Shown: positions 36,358 to 46,716 of the stretch, one piece after another
Layout: every line of letters begins with the position of its first letter
Position numbering within the stretch: the stretch's first letter is position 1
Source of the DNA: Pseudomonadota bacterium
Lineage (GTDB): Bacteria; Pseudomonadota; Alphaproteobacteria; Sphingomonadales; Sphingomonadaceae
Direction of reading: 5' to 3'
DNA: 64,000 nt
NCBI GenBank assembly: GCA_021849075.1
Contig: JAJZTH010000003.1
Span: 62,001-126,000 of the forward strand
Program-made: the position numbers and the translations under genes
Notes under the pieces: model-generated
What the model saw: only the letters and a program-made list of their open reading frames with translations
The model's database searches: none
What the model was told of the DNA's origin: nothing

Positions 36358-38933
36358 GCAAGGCTGAGCGCCAGCGCGCCGTCGCCATCCTCGACCTTCA
36401 CGGTCGATCCGTCCGGCACTTCGCCGCGCAGGATCAGGTCCGCCAGCGGGTCCTGAAGATAGCGTTGCACCGCCCGCTTCAGGGGTCGCGCGCCATAGAC
36501 CGGGTCGTAACCGACCCGCCCCAGCCATGCCCGCGCGCCTTCGCTCAGGTCGAGGACGATCTTGCGATCCCTGAGCAGCTTGCCGATGCGTGCGACCTGA
36601 ATGTCGACGATCGGGGCCATATGCGCCGCGCCCAGACGATGGAACAGGATCACTTCGTCCAGCCGGTTCAAAAATTCCGGGCGGAAATGGGCGCGGACCA
36701 CCTCCATCACCTGATCCTCGACCTTCTCCACCGGCTCATCATCGCCAAGGCTGGTCAGATACTGGCTGCCCAGATTAGAGGTCAGCACGATGATCGTGTT
36801 GGTGAAGTCGACCGTGCGCCCCTGCCCGTCAGTCAGGCGGCCATCGTCCAGCACCTGCAGCAGGATGTTGAACACATCGCCGTGCGCCTTTTCGACCTCA
36901 TCGAACAGGACGACCTGATAGGGACGGCGGCGGACGGCTTCGGTCAGGACGCCGCCTTCCTCATAGCCGACATAGCCGGGAGGCGCGCCGATCAGACGGG
37001 CGACGCTGTGCTTCTCCATGAACTCGCTCATGTCGATGCGCACCATCGCGGCGTCGTCATCGAACAGGAAGCCGGCCAGCGCCTTGGTGAGTTCGGTCTT
37101 GCCGACGCCCGTAGGGCCAAGGAAGAGGAAGCTGCCGAGCGGCCGGTTGGGGTCTTGCAGGCCCGCGCGGCTGCGACGCACGGCGGTCGACACGGCTTTT
37201 ACCGCATCGGCCTGTCCAATAACGCGCTGTCCCAGCACCGATTCCATGTTGAGCAGCTTTTCGCGCTCGCCCTCCATCATCCGGTCGACCGGAATACCGG
37301 TCCAGCGGGAAACGACGGCGGCGATGTCCTCCGCCGTCACTTCTTCGCGCAGCATCGCGCCGGCGGAGGCGGTCTGCGCCTCCTCCAGCTGCTTTTCCAG
37401 CGCGGGGATAGTGCCATATTGCAGTTCGCCCGCCTTGCCATATTCGCCTGAGCGCTGCGCCTGTTCCAGCTGGATACGCGCAGCGTCCAACTGCTCCTTC
37501 AGCTTAGCCTCGCCGGCGATCTTGTCCTTTTCCGCCTGCCAGCGGGTGGTGAGCGCGGCGGATTGTTCCTCCAGATTGGCAAGGTCCGCTTCCAGCGTGG
37601 CGAGCCGGTCCTTCGACGCGGCGTCGCTTTCCTTCTTCAGCGCTTCGCGTTCGATCTGGAGCTGCATGATGCGGCGGTCGAGATTTTCAATCTCTTCGGG
37701 CTTGCTCTCCACCTCCATGCGGATGCGCGAGGCGGCCTCGTCCATCAGGTCGATCGCCTTGTCGGGCAGGAAACGGTCGGTAATATAGCGGTTCGACAGG
37801 GTCGCAGCGCTGACGATTGCGGCGTCGGCGATGCGCACGCCGTGATGCGCTTCGTACTTTTCCTTGATGCCGCGCAGGATGGAGATGGTGTCCTCCACCG
37901 TGGGTTCGCCGACAAACACCGGCTGGAACCGCCGCTGAAGCGCCGGATCTTTCTCGACATATTTGCGATATTCATCGAGCGTGGTCGCGCCAATGCAATG
38001 GAGTTCGCCGCGCGCCAGCGCAGGCTTGAGCAGATTGCCGGCATCCATCGCGCCTTCGGATTTGCCCGCGCCGATCAGCGTGTGCATTTCATCGATGAAG
38101 AGGATGATCTGGCCGTCCGCGCCCTTCACCTCGTCCAGCACGCCCTTCAGCCGTTCCTCAAACTCGCCGCGATATTTGGCGCCGGCGATCAGCGACCCCA
38201 TGTCGAGCGCCATCAAGGTGCGGTCTTTCAGCGTATCGGGTACGTCGCCATTGGCGATGCGCAACGCCAGACCCTCAGCGATGGCGGTCTTGCCGACGCC
38301 GGGTTCGCCGATCAGCACCGGATTATTCTTGGTCCGACGCGCAAGAATCTGGATGGTGCGGCGGATTTCCTCATCCCGACCGATAACCGGATCGAGCTTG
38401 CCAGCGCGCGCTGCGTCCGTCAGGTCGCGGGCGAATTTCTTGAGCGCGTCATAGCGATCTTCCGCGCCCGCCGTGTCGGCGGTGCGACCGCCGCGCAGGC
38501 TGTTAATGGCGGCGTTGAGCGCTTCAGCTTTTACGCCGGCAGCGGCCAAAGCCTTGCCTGCCGTTGTGGTCGTGGCGAGGGTGAGCGCCAGCAGCAGCCG
38601 CTCGACAGTGACGAAACTGTCGCCCGCCTTGGTCGCCACCTGCTCGGCGGAATCGAGCACGCGCACGGCGTCATTGTCGAGGCCGGGCGTCTGTTGCGCG
38701 CCGCTGCCGGAAACCGACGGCACCTTGGCCAGCGCCGCATCCGTGTCGCGCAGCGCAACTTCCGTCGATCCACCCGCCGCCTTGATCAGGCCCGACGCCA
38801 TGCCTTGGCTGTCCTCCAGCAGGGCCTTCAACAAATGCTCCGGGCCGATCCGTTGATGGCTCAGGCGGATCGCCACGGTTTGCGCCGACTGGAGGAAGCC
38901 CTTGGCGCGATCGGTGAATTTTTCGAGGTTCAT
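36354..38933 (-). CDS. clpB: ATP-dependent chaperone ClpB
   Basis: Hsp100 disaggregase (859 aa) that rescues aggregated proteins with DnaK. The N-terminal double Clp-N repeat covers about 1-145. The first AAA+ domain has Walker [10 protein letters not shown] and Walker B LFIDEMH. The coiled-coil middle domain is about 400-525. The second AAA+ domain has [14 protein letters not shown] and the sensor-rich C-terminus [18 protein letters not shown]. Start [12 protein letters not shown] is preferred over an ATG two codons earlier because GAGTGG is then correctly spaced. It overlaps the sulfotransferase-like gene at their 3' ends. No clear sigma-32 promoter was recognised. Confidence 0.97.
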   Translation of the reverse strand: MNLEKFTDRAKGFLQSAQTVAIRLSHQRIGPEHLLKALLEDSQGMASGLIKAAGGSTEVALRDTDAALAKVPSVSGSGAQQTPGLDNDAVRVLDSAEQVATKAGDSFVTVERLLLALTLATTTTAGKALAAAGVKAEALNAAINSLRGGRTADTAGAEDRYDALKKFARDLTDAARAGKLDPVIGRDEEIRRTIQILARRTKNNPVLIGEPGVGKTAIAEGLALRIANGDVPDTLKDRTLMALDMGSLIAGAKYRGEFEERLKGVLDEVKGADGQIILFIDEMHTLIGAGKSEGAMDAGNLLKPALARGELHCIGATTLDEYRKYVEKDPALQRRFQPVFVGEPTVEDTISILRGIKEKYEAHHGVRIADAAIVSAATLSNRYITDRFLPDKAIDLMDEAASRIRMEVESKPEEIENLDRRIMQLQIEREALKKESDAASKDRLATLEADLANLEEQSAALTTRWQAEKDKIAGEAKLKEQLDAARIQLEQAQRSGEYGKAGELQYGTIPALEKQLEEAQTASAGAMLREEVTAEDIAAVVSRWTGIPVDRMMEGEREKLLNMESVLGQRVIGQADAVKAVSTAVRRSRAGLQDPNRPLGSFLFLGPTGVGKTELTKALAGFLFDDDAAMVRIDMSEFMEKHSVARLIGAPPGYVGYEEGGVLTEAVRRRPYQVVLFDEVEKAHGDVFNILLQVLDDGRLTDGQGRTVDFTNTIIVLTSNLGSQYLTSLGDDEPVEKVEDQVMEVVRAHFRPEFLNRLDEVILFHRLGAAHMAPIVDIQVARIGKLLRDRKIVLDLSEGARAWLGRVGYDPVYGARPLKRAVQRYLQDPLADLILRGEVPDGSTVKVEDGDGALALSLA

Positions 38934-39007
38934 GTGCATCCACTCAAATTGCTGGCGACGATGTAGTGTTGCTCAAAAACCACACAAGAGGCGATGCGTG
39001 ATTATCC

Positions 39008-40681
39008 TTATTTGGGCGCCTTGGGCGCATCGGAAGCGAAGAGGTCGCCGAAGAAATCCTGCGCGAACCAGAGGGGCGGCGTATCGCCATCGGCCATGGC
39101 GCGGGTGATGCGATAATTGGCCTGCGCGAAACGGGCGCCGGCCTCCCAGTCGATTTTCTGATTCATGTCGTCGCCGGGATGATGATAGGCGCCGCCCAGA
39201 AAGTCTCCCCACGCCTTTTCCCCGCCATTGGCATAGCCGGTGGCGAGGAAGACGGCGGGCACGCCCTGCTTCACGAACATATAATGGTCGGAACGCACGA
39301 AGATCGTTTCCTGCGGCATCGGATCGGGCGAGAGCTTGACGCCCATCGGCGCGACCGCCTTGGCCACGATCGGTCCCAGCGTCGAATGGTCCGCGCCAAA
39401 GGCGATGACGTCGGTAAAGGGATAGAGCAGCAGCGGCATGTCGAGATCGACATTGCCGACGATCTGCCTGATCGGCACGCTGGGATGGCGGGCATAATAG
39501 TCGGCGCCCAGCAGGCCCTTTTCCTCACCAGTGGAGGCAAGGAAGATGATCGAACGGCGTGGCTTGTCCGGGGATTGGGCCATGGCGCGGGCGACCTCCA
39601 GCATGGTGGCGATGCCTGCGCCATTGTCGAGCGCGCCATTGTTGATCCGGTCCTTGTCCGCCGGTTCGCCTGGCTTCACCGGGCTGACGCCAATATGGTC
39701 GAGATGGGCGGACAGGACGACATATTCGTCTTTCAGCTTCGGATCGCTGCCGGGCAGGATGGCGACGACATTGGGGCTGGTGACGCGCTGGCTGACGCTT
39801 TCGGCCCGGATCGTGACGCTGGTCTTCAGCGCAAAGCCTTTGGGCTTGCCGCCCGCCTTGTCGGCGGTCTTGCGGATGGCGGCGATGGTCGTGGGCGCGC
39901 CGGCGAACAGCGCCTGCGCCGCCGGGTCGTTCAGCGCGGCCGAAGCGCGCAGGCCCGGCGCAGCATCGAATGGAACGCCTTCGGGTGAAACCCAGGTGAA
40001 ATCGGGTTCGTCCGCCGTCTGCACCATGCGTGCCCAGGGCCGCGCCTTCATCGACTGGAGCGTGCCGAAGGACAGCATGCCGATCGCGCCATGCGTCTCG
40101 GCCACCTTGCCCTTGGTCGCGGAAAGATGCGCGCCCTCCTCACTCGGCAGCCCCTTGGGATAGCCGCGCAGGGTGACGACGATCTTCCCCTTCACATCCA
40201 GACCAGCATAATCGTCCAGGCCAAGCCGCTTGTTTTCCAGGCCATAGCCCACGAACACCAGAGGCGCGGTGACATCCAGATGCGGTTCGGCGGCGTTCAG
40301 ACCCACCAGTACATCGCCGGCATGGGTGAAGCTCTTTGCACCGCCTGCGCCGGAAACGGTCAGGGTGGCGGGCGTCTTGCCGAACTCGGTCTTCTGGAAG
40401 CCGATGCGCTGAAACCAGCTGACCCCATTTGCATCGGCGTCGCCGGCCGGCTTCAGGCCCAGCCCGTCAAATTGACTGGCGACATAGCGGGCCGCGATTT
40501 CATGGCCTTCGCTGCCGGTGTCGCGGCCGGCAAGCAGATCATCGGCCAGAAATTCGACATGGGCGCGCACGGCGGCGGGCGAGAAGACGGGATCGCCAGA
40601 GGATTGCGACGAGGATTGCGCGCTCAGGGCGGCGGGCAGGACGAGAGCGGAGGCGGCTGTCAGCAAGGCCAGACGTTTCAT
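39008..40681 (-). CDS. Exported M28-family zinc peptidase
   Basis: Secreted or periplasmic metallopeptidase (557 aa) of the M28 aminopeptidase family. A signal peptide ends about residue 21 (PAALSAQ). A PA-like insert sits in the middle, and the catalytic domain carries LSAHLDHIG (His/Asp), NGALDNGAG (bridging Asp), STGEEKGLLGADYYA (catalytic Glu and ligand Glu), VDLDMPLLL (Asp) and a late His (AYHHPGDDMNQ). All expected ligands are present. It is upstream of clpB on the same strand, 74 bases away, and divergent from the M16 peptidase gene; both are exported peptidases. Confidence 0.91.
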   Translation of the reverse strand: MKRLALLTAASALVLPAALSAQSSSQSSGDPVFSPAAVRAHVEFLADDLLAGRDTGSEGHEIAARYVASQFDGLGLKPAGDADANGVSWFQRIGFQKTEFGKTPATLTVSGAGGAKSFTHAGDVLVGLNAAEPHLDVTAPLVFVGYGLENKRLGLDDYAGLDVKGKIVVTLRGYPKGLPSEEGAHLSATKGKVAETHGAIGMLSFGTLQSMKARPWARMVQTADEPDFTWVSPEGVPFDAAPGLRASAALNDPAAQALFAGAPTTIAAIRKTADKAGGKPKGFALKTSVTIRAESVSQRVTSPNVVAILPGSDPKLKDEYVVLSAHLDHIGVSPVKPGEPADKDRINNGALDNGAGIATMLEVARAMAQSPDKPRRSIIFLASTGEEKGLLGADYYARHPSVPIRQIVGNVDLDMPLLLYPFTDVIAFGADHSTLGPIVAKAVAPMGVKLSPDPMPQETIFVRSDHYMFVKQGVPAVFLATGYANGGEKAWGDFLGGAYHHPGDDMNQKIDWEAGARFAQANYRITRAMADGDTPPLWFAQDFFGDLFASDAPKAPK

Positions 40682-40846
40682 GCGGGAAGGGACTTTCTGG
40701 ATAAGAAGCTATGGCGACAGGATTGCCGCCCTGTGCCGCGCCTGTCCACCCTTTGCGTATTGCACGCCTATCACGCCCCGCTATGGTGCGGACCATTGTG
40801 GCGCGTCCGTCGCCATATGGTCCGTAGCTCTTGCCAGAGGCCCATC

Positions 40847-43720
40847 ATGACCCTTTTTTCCCTATCGCGCCGGCTGCCCCTGCTGATCGGTCTGTCCACG
40901 CTTGCGCTGATGCCCGCAAGCGCGAACGCCCAAGGCGCGAGCGCCGCGCCCGCGCCGCTGTCCAGCCTCGTGTCCAAGGTCGACATTCCCTATGAGGAGT
41001 TCCGGCTGGCCAACGGGCTGCGCGTGATCGTCCATACCGACCGCAAGGCGCCGGTGGTGGCGGTGTCGATCTGGTATCATGTGGGTTCGCGCTACGAGCC
41101 GGCGGGCAAGACCGGCTTTGCCCATTTGTTCGAACATCTGATGTTCTATGGATCGGAAAATGCCGATGGTCCCTTCTTCGGGCGACTGGAGGATATCGGC
41201 GCGACCGACTGGAACGGGACGACTTGGTTCGACCGCACCAATTATTTCGAAACGGTGCCGACCGGCGCACTCGACCGGGCGCTGTTCCTGGAATCGGACC
41301 GTATGGGCCATTTGCTGGGCGCGGTGACGCAGGTGAAGCTGGATACGCAGCGCGGCGTGGTGCAGAATGAAAAGCGGTCGGGTGAAAATGAACCCTATGG
41401 CCTGGTCGAATATGCGCAGCTGGCGGCGCTGCTGCCCGAAGGCCACCCCTATCGCCATTCGACCATCGGTTCGATGGCGGACCTGAATGGCGCGAGCCTG
41501 GCCGACGTCCAGAGCTGGTTCAAGACCCATTATGGCCCGAACAATGCCGTGCTGGTGCTGGCGGGCGACATCGATGTCGCGACCGCCAAGGCCAAGGTGG
41601 AGAAGTGGTTCGGCAATATCCCGGCTGGTCCCGCCCCCAAGGATGTCGACGCCAGCGTTCCGACGCTGGCCAAGGATGTCGACCTGACGATGCACGATAA
41701 TGTCGCGGCCACCCGCCTCTATCGCAACTGGATCGTGCCCGGCGTCAATTCGGCCGACCTTCAGCAGTTGGATCTGGCCATGACCGTGTTCGGCGGGCTT
41801 GGCTCTTCGCGGCTGGACAATGCGCTGGTGCGCGACGAGAAGGTCGCCGTTGCGGTCAAGGCCAGCATCCAGCCCTTTGAAAAGCTGAGCATCGCCGAAA
41901 TCACCGTCGATGTGAAGCCGGGCGTGGACCCGGTGGCGGTGGGCAAGCGGCTGGATGCGCTGCTGGCCGACTATCTCGCCAAGGGACCGAGCGCCGATGA
42001 AGTCTTGCGCGCAGCCACCGGGCAGGCATCGGGCACGATTTCGGGGCTGGAAAAGGTTGGCGGTTTCTCTGGCAAGGCGGTGACGCTGGCCGAGGGCGCG
42101 GTCTATTCCGACGATCCGGGCAAATATAAGAAGGATTTGGCCATCTATGCCACTGCGACGCCGCAGAGCGTGGCTGCGATTGCGCGCAAATGGCTGGGCC
42201 GGCCGGTGCTGCGCCTGACCGTTGCGCCGGGCGAGCGGTCTGCCGCCGACAATGCGCTGGCGGGGAATGCGAAAGACGGTGGAGCCGGGCACAAGCCCGC
42301 CTTCTTCCGCAATCCCGATGCAGCGGCTCCGGCCGCCGCGACGCCGCCCGCCCCGACGAAGATCGCCGAACCGCCGATCGAACCGGTCAAGGATCTGGAC
42401 TTCCCCGATGTCGAGCATGCGACGCTGAAGAACGGGATCAAGGTCGTGTTCGCGCAGCGCAGCGCCGTGCCGACGGTGCGCGTTTCGGTCGCGTTCGACG
42501 CGGGCAATGCGGCGGACGACAAGACGAAGCTGGGCACGGCGGGCCTGATGGCGGCGCTGCTGGACGAAGGCACGACCAGCCGGTCGTCGGTGCAGATCGC
42601 CGAGGAGCAGGAGCGTCTGGGCGCGTCGATCAGCGCGGGCAACAGCATGGACCGCACCAATGTCGGCCTGTTCGCGCTCAAGCCCAATCTGGACGCCTCG
42701 CTGGGCCTGCTGGCCGATGTGATCCGCAACCCCGCCTTTGCCCCGGCTGAAGTCGAGCGGCTGCGTGGGCAGGTGCTGACCCGGATCAAGGCGGAAAAGA
42801 CCGAGCCGATGGCGATCGCGCAGCGCATGCTGCCGCCCCTGCTCTATGGGCAGGCGCATCCCTATGGCATTCCCTTCACCGGATCGGGCACCGAAACGGG
42901 CGTGAAGGCGGTGACGCGGGCGGACCTGACCGCCTTCCATGACAAGTGGATGCGGCCCGACAATGCGACCATCTTCGCCGCCGGCGACACGACCCTGGCC
43001 GAATTGCTGCCGCTGCTGGAAAAGCGCTTTGGCGACTGGACGGCGCCGGTGGCCGAGAAGGGCGCGAAGCTGTTCCGCATGGATCGCATGATGCGCCCGG
43101 CGAAGATCGTGCTGATCGACAAGCCGCAAAGCCCGCAGTCGATGATCCTGGCGGGCCTGCTGACCAACCAGTCGGGCACCGACAATCCCGTGACGCTGCA
43201 AACCGCCAATGAGGTGCTGGGCGGCAGCACGACGTCGCGCCTGTGGATGGACCTGCGTGAGACGAAGGGTTGGGCCTATGGTGTGGGCACGGCGCTGTCG
43301 GGGGTCAAGGAAACCATCCCGTTGCTGGTCTATGCCCCGGTCCAGACCGACAAGACCGGCGAATCCATCCTAGCCCTGCGCAAGGACATGACCGAGTTTC
43401 TGACGACCAAGGGCACGACCGAGGCCGAGCGCAACCAGACGATCAACAGCCAGATCCTGTCCCTGCCGGGCAGTTTCGAAACATCGTCCGACCTGCTGAG
43501 CGCGATGATGCGCAACAGCCTGATCGGCCGGGCGGACGATTATTATGAGACTCTGCCCAAAACCTATCGCGCGATGACGGCGGCGGATTTCGACAAGGCC
43601 GCGCGCGAGGCGATCCATCCCGAACGGCTGATCTGGGTCGTGGTGGGCGACGCGAAACTGGTGCGGCCCCAGCTTGACGCCGTGGGCCTTCCGGTGGAAA
43701 TGGGGACGCTCGCCGATTGA
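40847..43720 (+). CDS. M16-family double-domain zinc peptidase, exported
   Basis: Periplasmic peptidase (957 aa) of the pitrilysin/M16 type with two fused homologous halves. A signal peptide ends about residue 28 (PASANAQG). The N-terminal half has the inverted zinc motif HLFEH with the distal Glu in LDTQRGVVQNEKR, so it is the active half. The C-terminal half (from about 520, LKNGIKVVFAQRSAVPTVRV) lacks HxxEH and carries the R/Y substrate-binding pair region. A Pro/Ala linker joins them. The frame is open far upstream, but this ATG begins the signal peptide and has AGAGG 8 bases before it. Confidence 0.92.
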   Translation: MTLFSLSRRLPLLIGLSTLALMPASANAQGASAAPAPLSSLVSKVDIPYEEFRLANGLRVIVHTDRKAPVVAVSIWYHVGSRYEPAGKTGFAHLFEHLMFYGSENADGPFFGRLEDIGATDWNGTTWFDRTNYFETVPTGALDRALFLESDRMGHLLGAVTQVKLDTQRGVVQNEKRSGENEPYGLVEYAQLAALLPEGHPYRHSTIGSMADLNGASLADVQSWFKTHYGPNNAVLVLAGDIDVATAKAKVEKWFGNIPAGPAPKDVDASVPTLAKDVDLTMHDNVAATRLYRNWIVPGVNSADLQQLDLAMTVFGGLGSSRLDNALVRDEKVAVAVKASIQPFEKLSIAEITVDVKPGVDPVAVGKRLDALLADYLAKGPSADEVLRAATGQASGTISGLEKVGGFSGKAVTLAEGAVYSDDPGKYKKDLAIYATATPQSVAAIARKWLGRPVLRLTVAPGERSAADNALAGNAKDGGAGHKPAFFRNPDAAAPAAATPPAPTKIAEPPIEPVKDLDFPDVEHATLKNGIKVVFAQRSAVPTVRVSVAFDAGNAADDKTKLGTAGLMAALLDEGTTSRSSVQIAEEQERLGASISAGNSMDRTNVGLFALKPNLDASLGLLADVIRNPAFAPAEVERLRGQVLTRIKAEKTEPMAIAQRMLPPLLYGQAHPYGIPFTGSGTETGVKAVTRADLTAFHDKWMRPDNATIFAAGDTTLAELLPLLEKRFGDWTAPVAEKGAKLFRMDRMMRPAKIVLIDKPQSPQSMILAGLLTNQSGTDNPVTLQTANEVLGGSTTSRLWMDLRETKGWAYGVGTALSGVKETIPLLVYAPVQTDKTGESILALRKDMTEFLTTKGTTEAERNQTINSQILSLPGSFETSSDLLSAMMRNSLIGRADDYYETLPKTYRAMTAADFDKAAREAIHPERLIWVVVGDAKLVRPQLDAVGLPVEMGTLAD

Positions 43721-43743
43721 CGGGAACGTAAAGGAGAATGACG

Positions 43744-44046
43744 ATGGCTGATGTGGATGGCGCTTATGATTGCGTGGCCAAGACACCGATGGGCGACCAG
43801 AAGGGCGTGTTCACCGTCATCAGCAGCGGCGACCGCTTCAACGGCACCTTTGCCGGCATGATGGGATCGCTGGATGTGGTCGACGGCAAGGTCGAGGGCG
43901 CGAAGCTGAGCTGGAAGATGGAAATGACCATGCCGATGCCGATGACGCTGGATTGCGAAGCGGAAGTGGCGGGCGACGCCATCACCGGCACGATGCAACT
44001 GGGCGCGTTCGGCGCGTCGGCGTTCAGCGGTACGCGCCGGGCCTGA
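43744..44046 (+). CDS. Small conserved-looking protein of unknown function
   Basis: 100-aa protein with no signal peptide. The alternating pattern suggests an all-beta fold: DGAYDCVAKTPMGDQKGVFTV, DGKVEGAKLSWKME, AITGTMQLGAFGASAFSGTR. Such short beta sheets resemble a lipid- or ligand-binding meander, but no family is claimed. ATG 43744 has AGGAG 7 bases upstream, while an ATG six bases earlier is too close to it. It follows the M16 peptidase by 23 bases and ends before a strong hairpin. Confidence 0.7.
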   Translation: MADVDGAYDCVAKTPMGDQKGVFTVISSGDRFNGTFAGMMGSLDVVDGKVEGAKLSWKMEMTMPMPMTLDCEAEVAGDAITGTMQLGAFGASAFSGTRRA

Positions 44047-44069
44047 TTTAGGGGCCTGACCGGAGTCAT

Positions 44070-44111
44070 AATCGGCCCGGGCCATGTCGCAAGGCATGGC
44101 CCGGGCCGATT
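44070..44111. terminator. Large perfect inverted repeat, probable terminator
   Basis: A 17-bp perfect stem, AATCGGCCCGGGCCATG (44070-44086) with 44095-44111, has an 8-base loop and is followed by GCGTTTT. It lies 24 bases after the small gene's stop and ahead of the MarR promoter. The T-run is short and displaced, so it may be a weak terminator or act mainly as an insulator. Confidence 0.7.
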
Positions 44112-44145
44112 GCGTTTTGTGCATATGCGACAGCGAAGTGGACAG

Positions 44146-44190
44146 TTGCGCGTGATATTGCATTGATCCATTAGTTAGCTACCTAATGGA
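44146..44190 (+). promoter_or_regulatory. MarR-operon promoter and autoregulatory operator
   Basis: The inverted repeat TCCATTAG-TTAGCTAC-CTAATGGA (44167-44190, 8-8-8) closely follows the MarR/SlyA-type pattern TTAG...CTAA and covers the ATG of the MarR gene itself at 44186. A candidate promoter has -35 TTGCGC (44146-44151) and, 17 bases on, -10 CATTAG (44169-44174), inside the left operator arm. Binding there would block both polymerase and, if the message is nearly leaderless, leave little room for a ribosome binding site; none is visible. Confidence 0.68.
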
Positions 44191-44641
44191 TATGGCAATG
44201 ATCGAGTCGAGGCGCCTGCTGGCGCATAAAATGGCCCCCGTCGCGCGCGGGTGGCGGCAGCTGGCCGACAGCGCGCTCGCCCGTTTCGGCGTGTCGAACA
44301 GCGCGGGCTGGTGCCTGATCCACATCGACCGCATGGGCGGCGACGTGCGGCAGGCGGAACTGGCCGAATCGCTGGACATCAGCCAGCCGTCGCTGGTGCG
44401 CACGCTGGATCAGGTGCAGGCGGCGGGACTGGTCGCGCGCACGCCGCATCCCGAGGACAAGAGATCCAACATCATCGCGCTGACGCCGGCCGGGCAGGAG
44501 CTGGTCGGCCAGATCGAGGCGCAGCTGGGCGCATTGCGCGACGACCTGTTGCGCGATGTGCCCGACGAACTGATCGAGATCATGGTCGAAATGCTGGACA
44601 TATTGGGCGAACGCATCGCCGAACGGCGGAGCGGACTGTGA
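44186..44641 (+). CDS. MarR-family transcriptional regulator
   Basis: Winged helix-turn-helix repressor (151 aa) of the MarR/SlyA type. The recognition region is QAELAESLDISQPSLVRTLDQVQAAGLVART, followed by the wing HPEDKRSNIIALTPAG with its conserved D-R. Three possible ATGs (44186, 44192, 44198) lie close together. Its stop overlaps a GTG start of the efflux permease gene. It probably represses the downstream four-gene efflux operon and itself, responding to an aromatic acid or drug (inference from the family and from the permease type). Confidence 0.92.
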   Translation: MDMAMIESRRLLAHKMAPVARGWRQLADSALARFGVSNSAGWCLIHIDRMGGDVRQAELAESLDISQPSLVRTLDQVQAAGLVARTPHPEDKRSNIIALTPAGQELVGQIEAQLGALRDDLLRDVPDELIEIMVEMLDILGERIAERRSGL

Positions 44642-46716
44642 CATTGCACGCCATGAGCGAGAAATTCGGCGTTCCCGCCGCGCTCTTTTCCGTCAAATGC
44701 CTGGCCGCAGCCATGCTGGCGCTCTATGTGGCGTTCAGCATCGGGCTGGAGCGCCCCTATTGGGCGTTCCTGACCAGCTATATCGTCGCCCAGCCCATGG
44801 CCGGCGCGGTGATTTCCAAGGCGCTGTTCCGCATCATCGGCACGCTGACCGGCGCGATGTTCGCGGTCGCGGCCGTGCCGCCGCTGGTCAATTCGCCCGA
44901 ATTGCTGTCGCTGGCGATGGCCGGATGGACGGGGCTGTGCGTGTTCATATCGCTGCTGGACCGCACCCCGCGCGGCTATATGTTCGTGCTGGCGGGTTAT
45001 ACCGCCTGCCTGATCGTCTTTCCCGATGTCGATACGCCGCAGACCATCTTCACCGTGGCGTCGCTGCGCGTGCAGGAGATATTGATTGGGATCCTGTGCG
45101 GCAGCCTGATCCACGGCGTCGTGCTGCCCGGATCGATCACCGGCGTCCTGCTGGGGCGGGTGGAGACGATATTGCGCGACGCCGAGCGCTGGTCGCGCGA
45201 CGCCATTGCGATCGAGCCGGTCGCGGGGCTGGACGCCGAACGCCGCCGGCTGGCGCAGGACGTCACCGAATTGCACCAGATGTCGGTGCATCTGCCCTTC
45301 GACATCAGCCGCCTTGCCCCGCGCGTACGCACCGTCCGCGCGTTGCAGGACCAATTGTCGATGCTGTTGCCGTTGGGCGCGGCGGTGGAGGACCGGCTGG
45401 CGCAGCTGAAGGCCGCGCATGACGGCGTCGTGCCGCCGCAGGTCGAAGCGTTGATCGCCGATGTGCGGCTGTGGCTGGATACGCCCGCGCCCGACAATGA
45501 CGTGCGGGCGCAGCAGGCGCAGGCGCTGATCGAGCGCTGCACGGCGATGGAGCCGGAGGCGTCGGCGCAGATGGGCTGGGGCGACATGATGCGGCTGAGC
45601 CTTTATGCCCGGCTGGCGTCGCTGGTGGCGGTGCATCGCGACTGCCGCGACCTGCACGACCAGATGGAAACGCACAGCCGCGCCGCCGTGACGCCGCGCG
45701 TCGCCGAACTGCTGGAAGGGCGGCGCAACCGCGAAATGCATCGCGATTATGCCGGGGCGGCGCGCGGCGCCTTTGCCGCGTTCATGACCATCGCCATCGG
45801 TTGCGCCCTGTGGATCGGCAGCGGATGGCAGGATGGCGGCACCGCCGTCATGCTGGCCGGCGTCTTCCTGTCGCTGTTTTCCGCGTCGGACAATCCCCTG
45901 GCGCCGCTCAAAGGCTTCATGATCGGCACCATCGCCGCATCCGTGCTGGGCGCCGTCTATGGCTATGCGATCATGCCCCGGCTGGACGGTTTCGGCATGC
46001 TGGCGCTGGCCTATGCGCCGATGTTGCTGTTGCTGGGCGCGATGATGGCCTCCCCCCGCTGGATGGGCATCGCGCTGCCGACATTGCTGGGTCTGGGCAG
46101 CCCGGTGCTGCTGTCCGATCATTATGTCAGCGCGTTCGGTTCCTACATCAACGGCGCGATCGCGCAGATTGTGGGCATCTGGTTTGCGATCATCATGGCG
46201 GGGCTGTGGCAGTCGGCCGGGGTCGAGCGGGCGATCCGCCGCACCATCAGGGCCGGATGGGCCGACATCGCCAATCGCGCGACCAAAATGTCGCCGCCCG
46301 ACGTGCGCGGATGGATCAACCGGATGCTGGACCGCATCGCGCTGCTCGCCCCGCGTCTGGCCGCCACGCGGCGGGACAGCGGCAAGCCGCTCTATGATGC
46401 GCTGCGCGACCTGCGCACCGGCGTCGCCATCGGCGAATTGCGGCAATTGCGGCTGGACCTGCCGGCGCAGCAGACCGGCCCGCTGGCCACCGTATTGCAG
46501 GGCGTCAGCCGCCATTACCGGCAGATGGACCCGGATGCGCCGCAGCCCGCCGACCCGACCCTGTTGAACGACATCGACGCGGCGATCGACGATCTGGCGG
46601 CCAACCCCCGCCCGTCCATCCGCCGTGAGGCGGTGCTGGGCCTCGTCAGCCTGCGCCGCAACCTGTTCCCCGACGCAACAGGGTACAGGCTGGGCTATCG
46701 GAGGACCATCGCATGA
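44638..46716 (+). CDS. FUSC-family efflux permease (aromatic acid exporter type)
   Basis: Integral inner-membrane protein (692 aa) of the fusaric-acid-resistance/AaeB type. Two groups of membrane helices (about residues 15-180 and 375-520) flank and precede cytosolic domains. Motifs: LERPYWAFLTSYIVAQP near the N-terminus, TIGCALWIGSGWQDGG before the second helix set. GTG 44638 has GGAG six bases upstream and overlaps the MarR stop as GTGA; ATG 44653 is the alternative (687 aa). With the DUF1656, HlyD and NodT products it should form a trans-envelope pump for organic acids or drugs. Confidence 0.88.
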   Translation: MTLHAMSEKFGVPAALFSVKCLAAAMLALYVAFSIGLERPYWAFLTSYIVAQPMAGAVISKALFRIIGTLTGAMFAVAAVPPLVNSPELLSLAMAGWTGLCVFISLLDRTPRGYMFVLAGYTACLIVFPDVDTPQTIFTVASLRVQEILIGILCGSLIHGVVLPGSITGVLLGRVETILRDAERWSRDAIAIEPVAGLDAERRRLAQDVTELHQMSVHLPFDISRLAPRVRTVRALQDQLSMLLPLGAAVEDRLAQLKAAHDGVVPPQVEALIADVRLWLDTPAPDNDVRAQQAQALIERCTAMEPEASAQMGWGDMMRLSLYARLASLVAVHRDCRDLHDQMETHSRAAVTPRVAELLEGRRNREMHRDYAGAARGAFAAFMTIAIGCALWIGSGWQDGGTAVMLAGVFLSLFSASDNPLAPLKGFMIGTIAASVLGAVYGYAIMPRLDGFGMLALAYAPMLLLLGAMMASPRWMGIALPTLLGLGSPVLLSDHYVSAFGSYINGAIAQIVGIWFAIIMAGLWQSAGVERAIRRTIRAGWADIANRATKMSPPDVRGWINRMLDRIALLAPRLAATRRDSGKPLYDALRDLRTGVAIGELRQLRLDLPAQQTGPLATVLQGVSRHYRQMDPDAPQPADPTLLNDIDAAIDDLAANPRPSIRREAVLGLVSLRRNLFPDATGYRLGYRRTIA

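Noticed and set aside
40862..43201. 779-codon minus-strand frame opposite the M16 peptidase
   Set aside because: Antisense artefact of high GC third positions; the plus strand has a full peptidase with signal peptide and zinc motif.
44410..46515. 701-codon minus-strand frame opposite the FUSC permease
   Set aside because: Low-complexity Arg/His/Gln translation typical of shadows; the permease frame is coupled to its neighbours.
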